Positions 1 through 6,738 of a stretch of 12,873 nt of DNA are shown here, one piece after another. The position numbers were made by a program, and so were the translations under genes. The DNA is taken from contig CANQLS010000021.1 in NCBI GenBank assembly GCA_947624765.1, positions 1-12,873 on the forward strand, written 5' to 3'. The DNA comes from an uncultured Clostridia bacterium. Its GTDB lineage: Bacteria > Bacillota > Clostridia > TANB77 > UBA1234. Numbering within the stretch: position 1 is the first letter of the stretch; each line of letters starts with the position of its first letter. A model generated the notes under the pieces. The model ran no database searches. It was given only the letters and a program-made list of their open reading frames with translations, and was not told the origin of the DNA.

Positions 1-142
1 ATGAAATCAATTTTATTTTACTGATTAGTTTTCTGTCTGTCAATTTATTTTCATCGCAATATTCGACACGTTTCGACAAGAGTTTGAGAACGTTGTTGAA
101 ATAAAATGGCGGCCACTGGCCATCGCTACATTCTCTCAACAC
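1..142 (-). CDS. possible 5' part of an unidentified gene running off the window edge
   Basis: On the minus strand a frame is open from a stop inside the neighbouring hairpin to the first base of the window. The first possible starts are GTG at 142 or TTG at 139; there is no ATG in this frame. From TTG it encodes about 46 residues beginning LRECSDGQWPPFYFNNVLKL, with a mix of charged and hydrophobic residues that looks protein-like. Against it, there is no Shine-Dalgarno sequence before either start and only 10 to 13 bases separate it from the hairpin at 153-180. The part at 107-127 is clearly richer in G and C than its surroundings. The plus strand is also open from 29 to a TAA at 149-151. 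I recognise no family. It may be a gene start, a gene remnant or noncoding. Confidence 0.25.
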   Translation of the reverse strand, partial: MLRECSDGQWPPFYFNNVLKLLSKRVEYCDENKLTDRKLISKIKLIS

Positions 143-152
143 AATAAATAAT

Positions 153-180
153 GCTCAAAAGAAAGATTTTTCTTTTGAGC
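153..180 (-). terminator. hairpin downstream of the helicase-like gene, likely terminator
   Basis: A perfect 12-bp inverted repeat, GCTCAAAAGAAA and TTTCTTTTGAGC, is separated by 4 bases. It starts 36 bases after the stop codon of the minus-strand helicase-like gene. On the minus strand it is followed by ATTATTTATTG, which is U-rich but not a clean U-run, so termination may be moderate. A -10-like TATAAT on the minus strand at 192-197 leaves open that the hairpin sits in the leader of the next leftward transcript instead. Confidence 0.5.
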
Positions 181-216
181 CAAGACAACAAATTATATGA
201 AAAAAAAGTAAGTTAA

Positions 217-1776
217 TTATTGATTATTATTTTGTTTAAATCTGACATATCCCATTTCTTCCCAAAGGTTATAGTCTAAGTTTACTCGATATAGTAATTT
301 AGGTTTAGAACCAGCCCTGTTTTTATCTACTACGCAAGCATAATATTTTGTGTTTAAAAGTTCTGGCATTTCTATATCATGATAATTTTCGCCCTCTTCT
401 TCATCTGATATTTCATAATCTTGATACGTAGAACGATTCACTTCTTTTATTAAGCATAAATTATCTAATACCTCTTTTACCGTTCTATTAGTAGCAATAT
501 CATTAATATTTAAACTTAGAGGCGGTGTAGAATTTTCAGCAAGCTGTAAAGTAGAACCTACAAATATCTTATATTTTTGTGCCATTGTAGAAAGTACAGT
601 TGCCGTTTTCTTTAACTCTTCACCATTTCCTATATTCTCAATATCAGTTTTTAAAGTATCATAAAACGCATATTCAATAGCTTCTTTATATAAATAGTCC
701 ATGATGATATTTCTCAATTCATCATTTGTATGATCGGAAGTATATACAAAATAAATTGCATTTTGCATTTGCTCAGATACCCAGTCAGTTGCTTTAATTG
801 TTTTATTAAATTCTTCAGAAACTGTTGCCAATCTTTTATTAAATTCATCATCAGTTTCTTCTTCTCTCTTTAAAATAAAACCATCTGAATCTAATTCAAC
901 TTGATCTTTCTTATCATCATCTACTCTAAATTTTAAGCCTAATAATTCCGCTTCTCTTTTATGTAATATTTGTCCATGTAATTTTTGTATTTCAGGACTG
1001 TTTAATACTGTGGTAATAAGACAAAGTTTCATTTTATCTTCTGTCATTTCGTTAGATATTAATAATATTTTTTTGTGTTCAACAAAAGCAAGATGGCAAA
1101 TTAAGTTTAATAAAAATCTACTTTTACCAGCGTTAGAAGGCATTGAGAAAGACATTGTTTCGCCTTTTCTAATTCCTTTAAAAGTTTTTGTCATTAATGG
1201 AAACGGCATAGAAAGTCCTGACTTTAAGTTATTATTTCGTTCTAATAAAAAGTCTGTTACCTTCTCATTGATAATACCCTCATTTAAACTACTAAGCAAG
1301 CCAATGTTTTCTACCCTACTTCTTATTTCGGCAATAGTCATATCTTCGTAACGTTCATAATTACGAATACCAATTACTTTCTTCTTAATTGCTTCAGTTG
1401 CGGCAATATCATATGCACCTTTAAGCATAAACAATTTTTTCAATCGATGATAAACTTCAGCAATGTTTCCATTTTTATCTTGAGCATATTTTGAACAAAT
1501 ACTAATAATTTTATCAGTTTCATTATTTACTTTTGGAAATGGAAATGTTGATTTAATATATTCTGGTGCATACATTTCACCAATCTTGAAAACAATTAAT
1601 TTATAAATGTTTAATAATCCAGGCGTAGAAAAATAACACTCTTTGCTTTCAAAATAAAACATTGCAATACCTTTTGGGTTATTTAGTAATAATCCAATAT
1701 ATTCGATTTCTAATTTCTCATCTACTAAACAATCTGGATACTTTGGCTCTGTTTCATTTACATTTTCATTTGCCAT
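217..1776 (-). CDS. DnaB/RecA-fold replicative helicase-like ATPase
   Basis: The 519-residue product resembles the DnaB family of hexameric helicases. Residues 1-120 look like a short DnaB_N-type helical domain. The ATPase core follows: Walker A PSNAGKS at 213-219, LLISNEM at 238-244 (its Glu corresponds to the catalytic Glu of DnaB), Walker B ending in Asp373 (AFYD), a sensor-like Gln at 411 in VGSTLQLAE, and KNRAGSKP at 485-492, which matches the DnaB KNRNG motif. About 100 residues of charged sequence (265-365) lie between the SNEM segment and Walker B, longer than in ordinary DnaB. The frame is open to 1905, but I chose ATG 1776 because GGAGGAG (1783-1789) sits 6 bases upstream and a promoter lies inside the longer version. 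No primase or other replication gene is visible nearby, so this is probably a phage- or element-derived helicase rather than the chromosomal DnaB. Its substrate is not known from the sequence. Confidence 0.75.
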   Translation of the reverse strand: MANENVNETEPKYPDCLVDEKLEIEYIGLLLNNPKGIAMFYFESKECYFSTPGLLNIYKLIVFKIGEMYAPEYIKSTFPFPKVNNETDKIISICSKYAQDKNGNIAEVYHRLKKLFMLKGAYDIAATEAIKKKVIGIRNYERYEDMTIAEIRSRVENIGLLSSLNEGIINEKVTDFLLERNNNLKSGLSMPFPLMTKTFKGIRKGETMSFSMPSNAGKSRFLLNLICHLAFVEHKKILLISNEMTEDKMKLCLITTVLNSPEIQKLHGQILHKREAELLGLKFRVDDDKKDQVELDSDGFILKREEETDDEFNKRLATVSEEFNKTIKATDWVSEQMQNAIYFVYTSDHTNDELRNIIMDYLYKEAIEYAFYDTLKTDIENIGNGEELKKTATVLSTMAQKYKIFVGSTLQLAENSTPPLSLNINDIATNRTVKEVLDNLCLIKEVNRSTYQDYEISDEEEGENYHDIEMPELLNTKYYACVVDKNRAGSKPKLLYRVNLDYNLWEEMGYVRFKQNNNQ

Positions 1777-1830
1777 ATAAATCTCCTCCATTTTCATAAT
1801 CTTTTGTGAAAAAATTTTACTTATATATTT

Positions 1831-1859
1831 ATTGTAACATAAAAATATTTTTTCTACAA
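1831..1859 (-). promoter_or_regulatory. sigma-A promoter of the helicase-like gene
   Basis: On the minus strand, -35 TTGTAG (1854-1859) and -10 TACAAT (1831-1836) are separated by exactly 17 bases. The predicted transcription start near 1824 gives a leader of about 48 bases. Its position inside the N-terminal extension of the open frame supports the shorter start at 1776. Confidence 0.6.
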
Positions 1860-1895
1860 TATAATGTATTTTTTTCAAATAAAGGTTATTTTTTC

Positions 1896-1924
1896 TATAC
1901 GGCATTAAAATCTTATGATATAAT
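1896..1924 (+). promoter_or_regulatory. extended -10 promoter of the TtcA-like/glycosidase operon
   Basis: The plus strand has TGATATAAT, a consensus TATAAT at 1919-1924 with the TGn extension. The -35 position (TATACG, 1896-1901, 17-base spacing) is poor, as is usual for extended -10 promoters. The start would be near 1931, about 27 bases before the GTG at 1958. It stands back to back with the promoter of the divergent helicase-like gene. Confidence 0.55.
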
Positions 1925-1957
1925 GATGTTGAATTTTACTTACGGAGGTGCATAATT

Positions 1958-2704
1958 GTGCAACATATTATAAGTAGTATGAGAAAAGCAATTGAAGATT
2001 ATCACATGATAGAAGACGGCGATAAAATCGCAGTTGCTCTTTCTGGTGGTAAAGATAGTCTTACAATGCTTCTATGTTTAGATAATATGAGAAAATGGTA
2101 TCCAAAAAAATTTGATATTGTAGCAGTTACAATTGATCCTGGCGGAAATATTTTCGATACTACGGAACTTGAAGCTTTTTGTAAAAGTCTTAATATTGAA
2201 TATCATATTGAAAGAACAAATATTAAAGAAGTTGTTTTTGATATTAGGAAAGAAAAAAATCCATGTTCTTTGTGTGCAAATTTACGAAGAGGTGCTTTAA
2301 ATGGAGTGGCTGAATCTCTTGGGTGTAATAAAGTAGCACTTGGACATCATATGGACGACGTTATTGAAACATTCTTTTTAAGTTTATTTTATGAAGGAAA
2401 AATTCATACATTTTCACCAACAACTTACTTATCACGAAAAAATATAGTAACAATACGTCCTATGATATATGTAACAGAAAAAGAAATAAAAGGTTTTGCA
2501 AATAAATATCCATTACCCGTTATGAAAAAAACTTGTCCAAATGATGGATATAGCAAACGTGAATATATAAAGAATTTAATTAAAACACTAACAAATGATA
2601 TACCTAGATTAAAAGCATGCGTATTTGGTGCTATACAACGTTCAAACATTCCATCTTGGAACTTAGAAGCAACTTCATGCGACGAAGAATCAAATTTAAT
2701 TTAG
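1958..2704 (+). CDS. TtcA-family PP-loop tRNA thiolation protein
   Basis: The 248-residue protein has the ATP pyrophosphatase PP-loop SGGKDS at 29-34, the CxxC pair Cys103/Cys106 (PCSLCANLRRG), the LGHHMDD segment at 128-134 and a third Cys at 193 (KKTCPNDG). This is the layout of the TtcA family, which activates a tRNA base by adenylation and inserts sulfur with the help of a Fe-S cluster held by cysteines; TtcA itself makes 2-thiocytidine at position 32. The exact target base cannot be read from sequence, so I give no symbol. It starts with GTG, chosen because GGAGGTG at 1944-1950 lies 7 bases upstream. It is the first gene of a two-gene operon: its TAG stop is part of the ribosome binding site of the following gene, so the two are likely translationally coupled. 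Confidence 0.85.
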   Translation: MQHIISSMRKAIEDYHMIEDGDKIAVALSGGKDSLTMLLCLDNMRKWYPKKFDIVAVTIDPGGNIFDTTELEAFCKSLNIEYHIERTNIKEVVFDIRKEKNPCSLCANLRRGALNGVAESLGCNKVALGHHMDDVIETFFLSLFYEGKIHTFSPTTYLSRKNIVTIRPMIYVTEKEIKGFANKYPLPVMKKTCPNDGYSKREYIKNLIKTLTNDIPRLKACVFGAIQRSNIPSWNLEATSCDEESNLI

Positions 2705-2713
2705 GAGGTTCCC

Positions 2714-5551
2714 ATGAAAAAATTTTTTCTATTTATAGCTTTATTTTTAATGCTTAACATTCCAGTTTTTGCTTCTACTACACTTTATCAAAAAGTAGTA
2801 GAATCGCCTATCTCATCAGGTGTTACATTAAAAAATTATATTCAGTTTACTGATAGTGGCTGGCAAAATATTCATGTTTTAGAAATTGATTTAGATGACC
2901 GTTATACCAATTTAGGACTTCTTCATTCATCAAATGGTATGGGTACATTACAAAATTTAAAAGCAATGGCAGAATATGCAGATAGTATTGCAGCTATTAA
3001 TGCTGATTTCTTTTCTGCTAATTCTGGTAAAGGAAATGCCGTTGGAATTGCTATTGAAGATGATGAAATTTTAAGCTCTGCTTATTTTGGAAATGATACA
3101 AAAGATGAATTCGCAACGTTTGCTATTGATGAAAATGATTCTATATTTTATGATTATTTCACAAATAAAATATCTATCACTTCCTCTAAAACAAAAGCTT
3201 CTAATTCAGTAAGTGCTATCAATAAATTTCCTCAATCATTTGAACAAATGGCAATTTATACGCCAGCATGGGGTACATATTCTCATGGTGCAAGGGAAGA
3301 TTTACCTCTTACAGAAATGGTAGTGGATAATGATACAGTTACTGAAATTCGTTATAACCAAGAAGCAACTATCATTCCTGAAAATGGATATGTGGTTTCT
3401 GCTTTAGGTGCTGGAGCTGAATTTATAAATAATAATTTTAGTGTAGGCACAAAAGTTAAATTAGATGTTTCTTATAATGTCGATATTGAAAATATTGCTT
3501 TAGCTGTTTCTGGCGGAGCTATATTACTAAAAGACGGAAAAATACCAGAAACTTTTTCTTCTAATATTTCTGGCGCTAATCCTCGAAGTGCTATTGGTTC
3601 TTCAAAAGATGAACAAACAATTTATCTTGTTACAGTAGATGGAAGACAAAAATCTAGTAAAGGTATGACTCAAACAGAATTAGCTGAATTCTTAAAAGAA
3701 ATTCATGTATATAATGCTATCAATTTAGATGGCGGGGGCTCTACAACTATGGTTGCTAGAAAATTAGGTGATAATAGTTTAAGTGTTATAAATTCACCAA
3801 GTGAAGGTTCGCTTAGGTCTGTAATTAATGGTATCGGTGTTTTTAATAATGCTCCATCATCCACAAAAATTTCTAAGTTAATTATTGAAGTAGATGATAC
3901 TAATGTGTTTAAAGGAAAAGAAAGAGAAATTACAGTAAAAGGTTATAATAAATATTACAATCCTGTTGATATTAATCAAAAAAATGTAAAATGGTCTTAT
4001 AGTGGTGTACCTGTTACAGTTAAAAATGGTATTTTAACAGGTGATACAGTTGGTATGACAATGTTAACCGCTAAAATTGGTAGTGCATCTGCAACTATAG
4101 AAATTAATATTTTAAGTGATCCTTATGAATTAGAAATTTCTCCGAAAAAATCAACAATTGTTAGTGGGAAAAATGTATCTTTTAATATAGAAGCTAAAAA
4201 TAAAAACGGTTATTATTCTATTTTAGGCAAAGATGAAGTTAGTTGGAAAATAGAAAGTTATACTGTAGATGGATCATCATCAAATATTCCTAGTGATGCA
4301 GTATTAGAAAATGGAAGCTTTAGTGCCACAACTTCTGGTGATTATATAATTTCAGTTTCAGCTGGTGATATAAAATCTTATGCTTTAATAACTGTTAGTG
4401 GAAAAACAAAAACAATTATAGATGATTTCGAAACTGCAAATTATGTATTTGATCCATATCCTGATGAAGTTGGTGGTGATGCTATTCAAACTACTGAACA
4501 AGCACATTCAGGGAAATATTCTTCAAAATTATCATATGATTTTAAAAGAGATATTGCAATTCGTGCTGCATATATTGAATTTAAAAACAACGGTGTGGAT
4601 ATTCCTGAAAATACCACAGATATTGGCTTTTGGCTATATAATGATTCTCCAAAAGATGAACATATTAAAATAAAATTAAGAGATGCGAATGGCACTTATC
4701 ATCTTATCATCGTTCAAAAAGGAATTACACATGAAGGCTGGAAAGAATTTACTTACTCACTCGCAAATATTCCATTGCCAGGAAAAATAACTGATATATA
4801 TTTAGCACAAGATAATATTAATATAAAAGCGAGTGGATATGTTTATGTAGATGATTTAACGTTCTACCAAGAAACAACTGCTATTTCAAGTAACACACAA
4901 TTGCCTAAAGATATAAAAGGAGAAGATGAATTACAAAAAGAAGCTGAATTAGAAAGCGACGATTCTTTCCGCATTGCAGTAATGGATAAAATTGGTTCAC
5001 CTTCACTTATGATTGAACATTTGAAAAATAAAAAAATAGAAGATGTTATTAACGAATATTCAGATATTGCAATATTTACCTCACAAACAGACAACGATTT
5101 GTTAGCAAATATCGAAGTTGAAAAAATTCTTTGTAATGGATATTCAAAACAAACTTTTAAAAACTCTACATTCATTACAATAGATAGCAAAAATTCTGGT
5201 ATAAGAAATACTAATAGTGAACAATGGATTAAGTTGCAACGAGATATTGAAAATGCTAAAACGGAAAATATTTTCTTACTTATGAATAATTCTTTAGATA
5301 ATTTTGAAGATAATGAGGAAGCACGACTTTTTATAGATATTCTATGTGATTTAAAACGTGAAATAAATAAAAATATTTGGGTGCTTCATCAAGGTTCATA
5401 TACAGATTATTCAATGGAACGTGGTATTAAATATTTAGGAATTAACAACAATATTACTAATGTAGATGATATTCCTGAAAATACAAAATATATTTTAATA
5501 ACCGTAAATGGTAAAGATTTAACTTACGAAATCAAAAGTGTATTTAGATAA
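2714..5551 (+). CDS. secreted multidomain phosphodiester glycosidase (NAGPA domain)
   Basis: The 945-residue protein begins with a clear signal peptide (MKKFF, hydrophobic stretch to about 19, cleavage probably after VFA at 20). Residues about 50-380 form a phosphodiester glycosidase domain related to NAGPA, the enzyme that uncovers mannose-6-phosphate; its hallmarks are AINADFF (94-100), NPRSAIG (289-295), TVDGR (307-311) and NLDGGGSTTM (337-346). Two Ig-like modules follow (about 385-466 and 470-562), then a beta-sandwich, carbohydrate-binding-like module (about 567-720, from IIDDFE to VYVDDLTFY). A Lys/Glu-rich linker leads to a C-terminal domain (about 750-945) that may be a degraded calcineurin-like phosphoesterase, since I see no metal-ligand motifs in it. 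There is no LPXTG motif or C-terminal membrane segment, so it is probably released or held by its binding modules. Bacterial members are thought to act on cell-surface or exopolysaccharide phosphodiesters; the substrate here is unknown. GGAGGT 5 bases before the ATG overlaps the upstream stop. Confidence 0.85.
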   Translation: MKKFFLFIALFLMLNIPVFASTTLYQKVVESPISSGVTLKNYIQFTDSGWQNIHVLEIDLDDRYTNLGLLHSSNGMGTLQNLKAMAEYADSIAAINADFFSANSGKGNAVGIAIEDDEILSSAYFGNDTKDEFATFAIDENDSIFYDYFTNKISITSSKTKASNSVSAINKFPQSFEQMAIYTPAWGTYSHGAREDLPLTEMVVDNDTVTEIRYNQEATIIPENGYVVSALGAGAEFINNNFSVGTKVKLDVSYNVDIENIALAVSGGAILLKDGKIPETFSSNISGANPRSAIGSSKDEQTIYLVTVDGRQKSSKGMTQTELAEFLKEIHVYNAINLDGGGSTTMVARKLGDNSLSVINSPSEGSLRSVINGIGVFNNAPSSTKISKLIIEVDDTNVFKGKEREITVKGYNKYYNPVDINQKNVKWSYSGVPVTVKNGILTGDTVGMTMLTAKIGSASATIEINILSDPYELEISPKKSTIVSGKNVSFNIEAKNKNGYYSILGKDEVSWKIESYTVDGSSSNIPSDAVLENGSFSATTSGDYIISVSAGDIKSYALITVSGKTKTIIDDFETANYVFDPYPDEVGGDAIQTTEQAHSGKYSSKLSYDFKRDIAIRAAYIEFKNNGVDIPENTTDIGFWLYNDSPKDEHIKIKLRDANGTYHLIIVQKGITHEGWKEFTYSLANIPLPGKITDIYLAQDNINIKASGYVYVDDLTFYQETTAISSNTQLPKDIKGEDELQKEAELESDDSFRIAVMDKIGSPSLMIEHLKNKKIEDVINEYSDIAIFTSQTDNDLLANIEVEKILCNGYSKQTFKNSTFITIDSKNSGIRNTNSEQWIKLQRDIENAKTENIFLLMNNSLDNFEDNEEARLFIDILCDLKREINKNIWVLHQGSYTDYSMERGIKYLGINNNITNVDDIPENTKYILITVNGKDLTYEIKSVFR

Positions 5552-5552
5552 T

Positions 5553-5593
5553 AAAATTGAGCATTGTCATTTATAAAGGCAATGCTCAATTTT
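5553..5593. terminator. bidirectional terminator between convergent genes
   Basis: A perfect 14-bp inverted repeat (AAAATTGAGCATTG and its complement) encloses a 13-base loop. On the plus strand the T-run extends to 5595. On the minus strand the complementary arm ends in TTTT. It lies 1 base after the glycosidase stop and immediately before the end of the convergent yabB gene, whose stop codon is at 5595-5597, so it can serve both. Confidence 0.9.
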
Positions 5594-5594
5594 T

Positions 5595-6332
5595 TCATTC
5601 TGCTATATTGTATATCTTTTTTATATCATCTGTATAATTTTCTTCTTTATCATAAACATATATTGGAGGTTCTATCTTTAAAAAGCTATTTCCGCTTCTG
5701 CTCCCTTCTACTAAAAAAAGATTTGGTGCTTTACCCATACTCGGATGAATAAACCTCATTCGTTTAGGTTCAAGTTTTTCTTTTCTCATTGCACATAAAA
5801 CATCAACAAGTCTTTCAGTTTTATGTATCATGTATAAATTTCCGCCAAATTTTAAAAGTCTCGCCGATTCTTTAATAATATCTTCTAGTGTACATGAAAT
5901 TTCGTGTCTTGAAATTGTTTTTGTATCTTTATCATTAATTAAACCGCTTCCCCTTTTTTGATAAGGTGGATTAACTGTTACATAATCAACACTTGCAGAT
6001 GGTATAATATCTTTCAAATAGTTTAAATCTTTAGGAATAATTTCAATTTTATTTTCTAAATGATTAAGCAACACGCTTCTTCTCGCCATATCTGCTACAT
6101 CTTCTTGTATCTCAATTCCATAAAATTTATTAGCATTAGTTTTTGCACTTAGCAAAATAGGGATAATACCTGTTCCTGTGCATAAATCTACCACAGTTGT
6201 ATTATCCTTAATGTCTTTCGCAAAATCTGATAATAATACTGCATCAATTCCAAAGCAAAATCCATTTTTATTTTGAATAATTCTTAACCCATTTAATTGT
6301 AAATCATCAATTCTTTCCTCTTTGTGTTCCAT
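5595..6332 (-). CDS. yabB: tRNA1(Val) (adenine(37)-N6)-methyltransferase family protein YabB/TrmN6
   Basis: The 245-residue protein is an AdoMet-dependent class I methyltransferase. Motif I, VDLCTGTGIIPILLS, is at 48-62. NPPY at 121-124 is the motif of N6-adenine methyltransferases, and SRHEISCTLEDI (141-152) and LEPKRMRFIHP (187-197) closely match what I recall of B. subtilis YabB. E. coli TrmN6 methylates A37 of tRNA1(Val); Firmicutes homologues are assigned the same activity by similarity. The frame is open up to 6413, but I chose ATG 6332: AAAAGGAAA sits 8 bases upstream of it, the family begins at this point, and a promoter lies in the longer version. It follows the ferredoxin and ricT genes, an order common in Firmicutes, but a hairpin and its own promoter separate it from them. 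Confidence 0.85.
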   Translation of the reverse strand: MEHKEERIDDLQLNGLRIIQNKNGFCFGIDAVLLSDFAKDIKDNTTVVDLCTGTGIIPILLSAKTNANKFYGIEIQEDVADMARRSVLLNHLENKIEIIPKDLNYLKDIIPSASVDYVTVNPPYQKRGSGLINDKDTKTISRHEISCTLEDIIKESARLLKFGGNLYMIHKTERLVDVLCAMRKEKLEPKRMRFIHPSMGKAPNLFLVEGSRSGNSFLKIEPPIYVYDKEENYTDDIKKIYNIAE

Positions 6333-6349
6333 TGTCCATTTCCTTTTCA

Positions 6350-6355
6350 TATAAT
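6350..6355 (+). promoter_or_regulatory. possible -10 box for the small plus-strand gene
   Basis: A consensus TATAAT lies 16 bases before the ATG at 6372. The -35 position at 17-base spacing is TTCCAT, a weak match. The box lies in the leader of the opposite yabB transcript and faces its promoter. With so short a leader and so AT-rich a genome it could be chance. Confidence 0.25.
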
Positions 6356-6371
6356 ATAGTGGGTGATAATT

Positions 6372-6488
6372 ATGAAGAAGAAAAATAATAATTCTATACT
6401 TACATCTCTTCAAGAAATAGAATGTTTCTTAAATTCCTTTTGTTCAATCAGCCACATCAAAAAAATGTTTAAGTGGTTTGGCCACTAA
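6372..6488 (+). CDS. possible 38-residue cationic small protein, unknown function
   Basis: This is an ATG-initiated frame of 38 codons ending in tandem TAA TAA. A GGGTGA sequence stands about 5 bases before the start and a consensus TATAAT is upstream. The product begins MKKKNNNS and continues into a stretch that could be an amphipathic helix with two cysteines (Cys18, Cys24). Its end, HIKKMFKWFGH, is rich in Lys and aromatic residues. The GC-rich hairpin at 6496-6519 follows the stop by 7 bases and has a T-rich tract on this strand, as expected for a terminator. I recognise no family. It lies opposite the yabB leader and contains the yabB promoter on the other strand, so it may be only a chance open frame. 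There is no modification or transport gene beside it. Confidence 0.35.
   Translation: MKKKNNNSILTSLQEIECFLNSFCSISHIKKMFKWFGH
6385..6413 (-). promoter_or_regulatory. promoter of yabB/trmN6
   Basis: On the minus strand, -35 TTGAAG (6408-6413) and -10 TATTAT (6385-6390) are 17 bases apart. The start near 6378 gives a leader of about 46 bases before the ATG at 6332. It makes yabB expressible without the upstream lepB operon. Confidence 0.5.
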
Positions 6489-6519
6489 TAATTAAGGCGG
6501 ACTTTAAAATATGCCCGCC
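6472..6519. terminator. two hairpins between the ferredoxin gene and the small plus-strand frame
   Basis: The main hairpin at 6496-6519 pairs GGCGGGC with GTCCGCC on the minus strand (7 bp with one G-U pair) around a 10-base loop, 17 bases after the ferredoxin stop. A second small hairpin, AGTGG/CCACT at 6472-6486, is followed on the minus strand, after 6 more bases, by a run of seven T (6459-6465). On the plus strand the main stem is followed by ACTTTCTTTTTTA. Together they probably end the lepB-to-ferredoxin transcript and could also end a plus-strand transcript of the small frame. Confidence 0.55.
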
Positions 6520-6535
6520 CACTTTCTTTTTTATC

Positions 6536-6706
6536 CTATTCATGATTTGGTGCTGATACTGGACAAATTCCAGCACAAGTTCCACATTCAATACATTGTT
6601 CTGGATTGATTACATATCTTTCATCACCCTCTGAAATGCAAGATACAGGACATTCGGCAGCACATGCTCCACATTTAATACATGCATCTGATATTTTATA
6701 TGCCAT
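6536..6706 (-). CDS. 2[4Fe-4S] ferredoxin
   Basis: This 56-residue protein is a small clostridial-type ferredoxin carrying low-potential electrons in the cytoplasm. The first cluster motif is Cys9, 12, 15 and 19 (CxxCxxCxxxCP) and the second is Cys38, 41, 44 and 48 with the same spacing; an extra Cys is at 23. The two halves show the usual internal symmetry and the length is normal for the family. The start has AAAGGTGGTGAA about 8 bases upstream. It lies 32 bases downstream of ricT in the lepB-holB-ricT operon. Its partner enzyme is not visible. Electron or cluster supply to the cysteine-rich RicT product is possible but is only suggested by position. Confidence 0.93.
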   Translation of the reverse strand: MAYKISDACIKCGACAAECPVSCISEGDERYVINPEQCIECGTCAGICPVSAPNHE

Positions 6707-6738
6707 TTTATATTCACCACCTTTCCTAAATTTATATT

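Noticed and set aside
1010..1351. 113-codon plus-strand open frame
   Set aside because: It lies entirely antisense to the ATPase core of the helicase-like gene, whose motifs are intact; the frame has no ribosome binding site or recognisable domain.
1777..1905. 43-residue N-terminal extension of the helicase-like protein
   Set aside because: The extension is Lys/Tyr/Ile-rich low-complexity sequence covering the promoter; GGAGGAG 6 bases before the ATG at 1776 marks the real start.
5564..5752. 62-codon plus-strand frame rich in Leu, Phe and Tyr
   Set aside because: It begins in the terminator stem and is antisense to the C-terminal part of yabB; the hydrophobic composition follows from AT-rich antisense sequence.
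6333..6413. 27-residue N-terminal extension of YabB
   Set aside because: No ribosome binding site precedes the earlier starts, family members begin at MEHKEERIDD, and promoter boxes lie in the extension.
6456..6488. Lys-x-x-x-Trp spacing in the small peptide as a streptide-type RiPP precursor
   Set aside because: No radical SAM enzyme, transporter or protease is adjacent, and a five-residue spacing match is too weak to assign a RiPP class.
6559..6568. GGACAAATTC shared with the end of the inverted-repeat element
   Set aside because: Here it is the coding sequence of the conserved Gly-Ile-Cys-Pro of the ferredoxin, so the 10-base match is chance.
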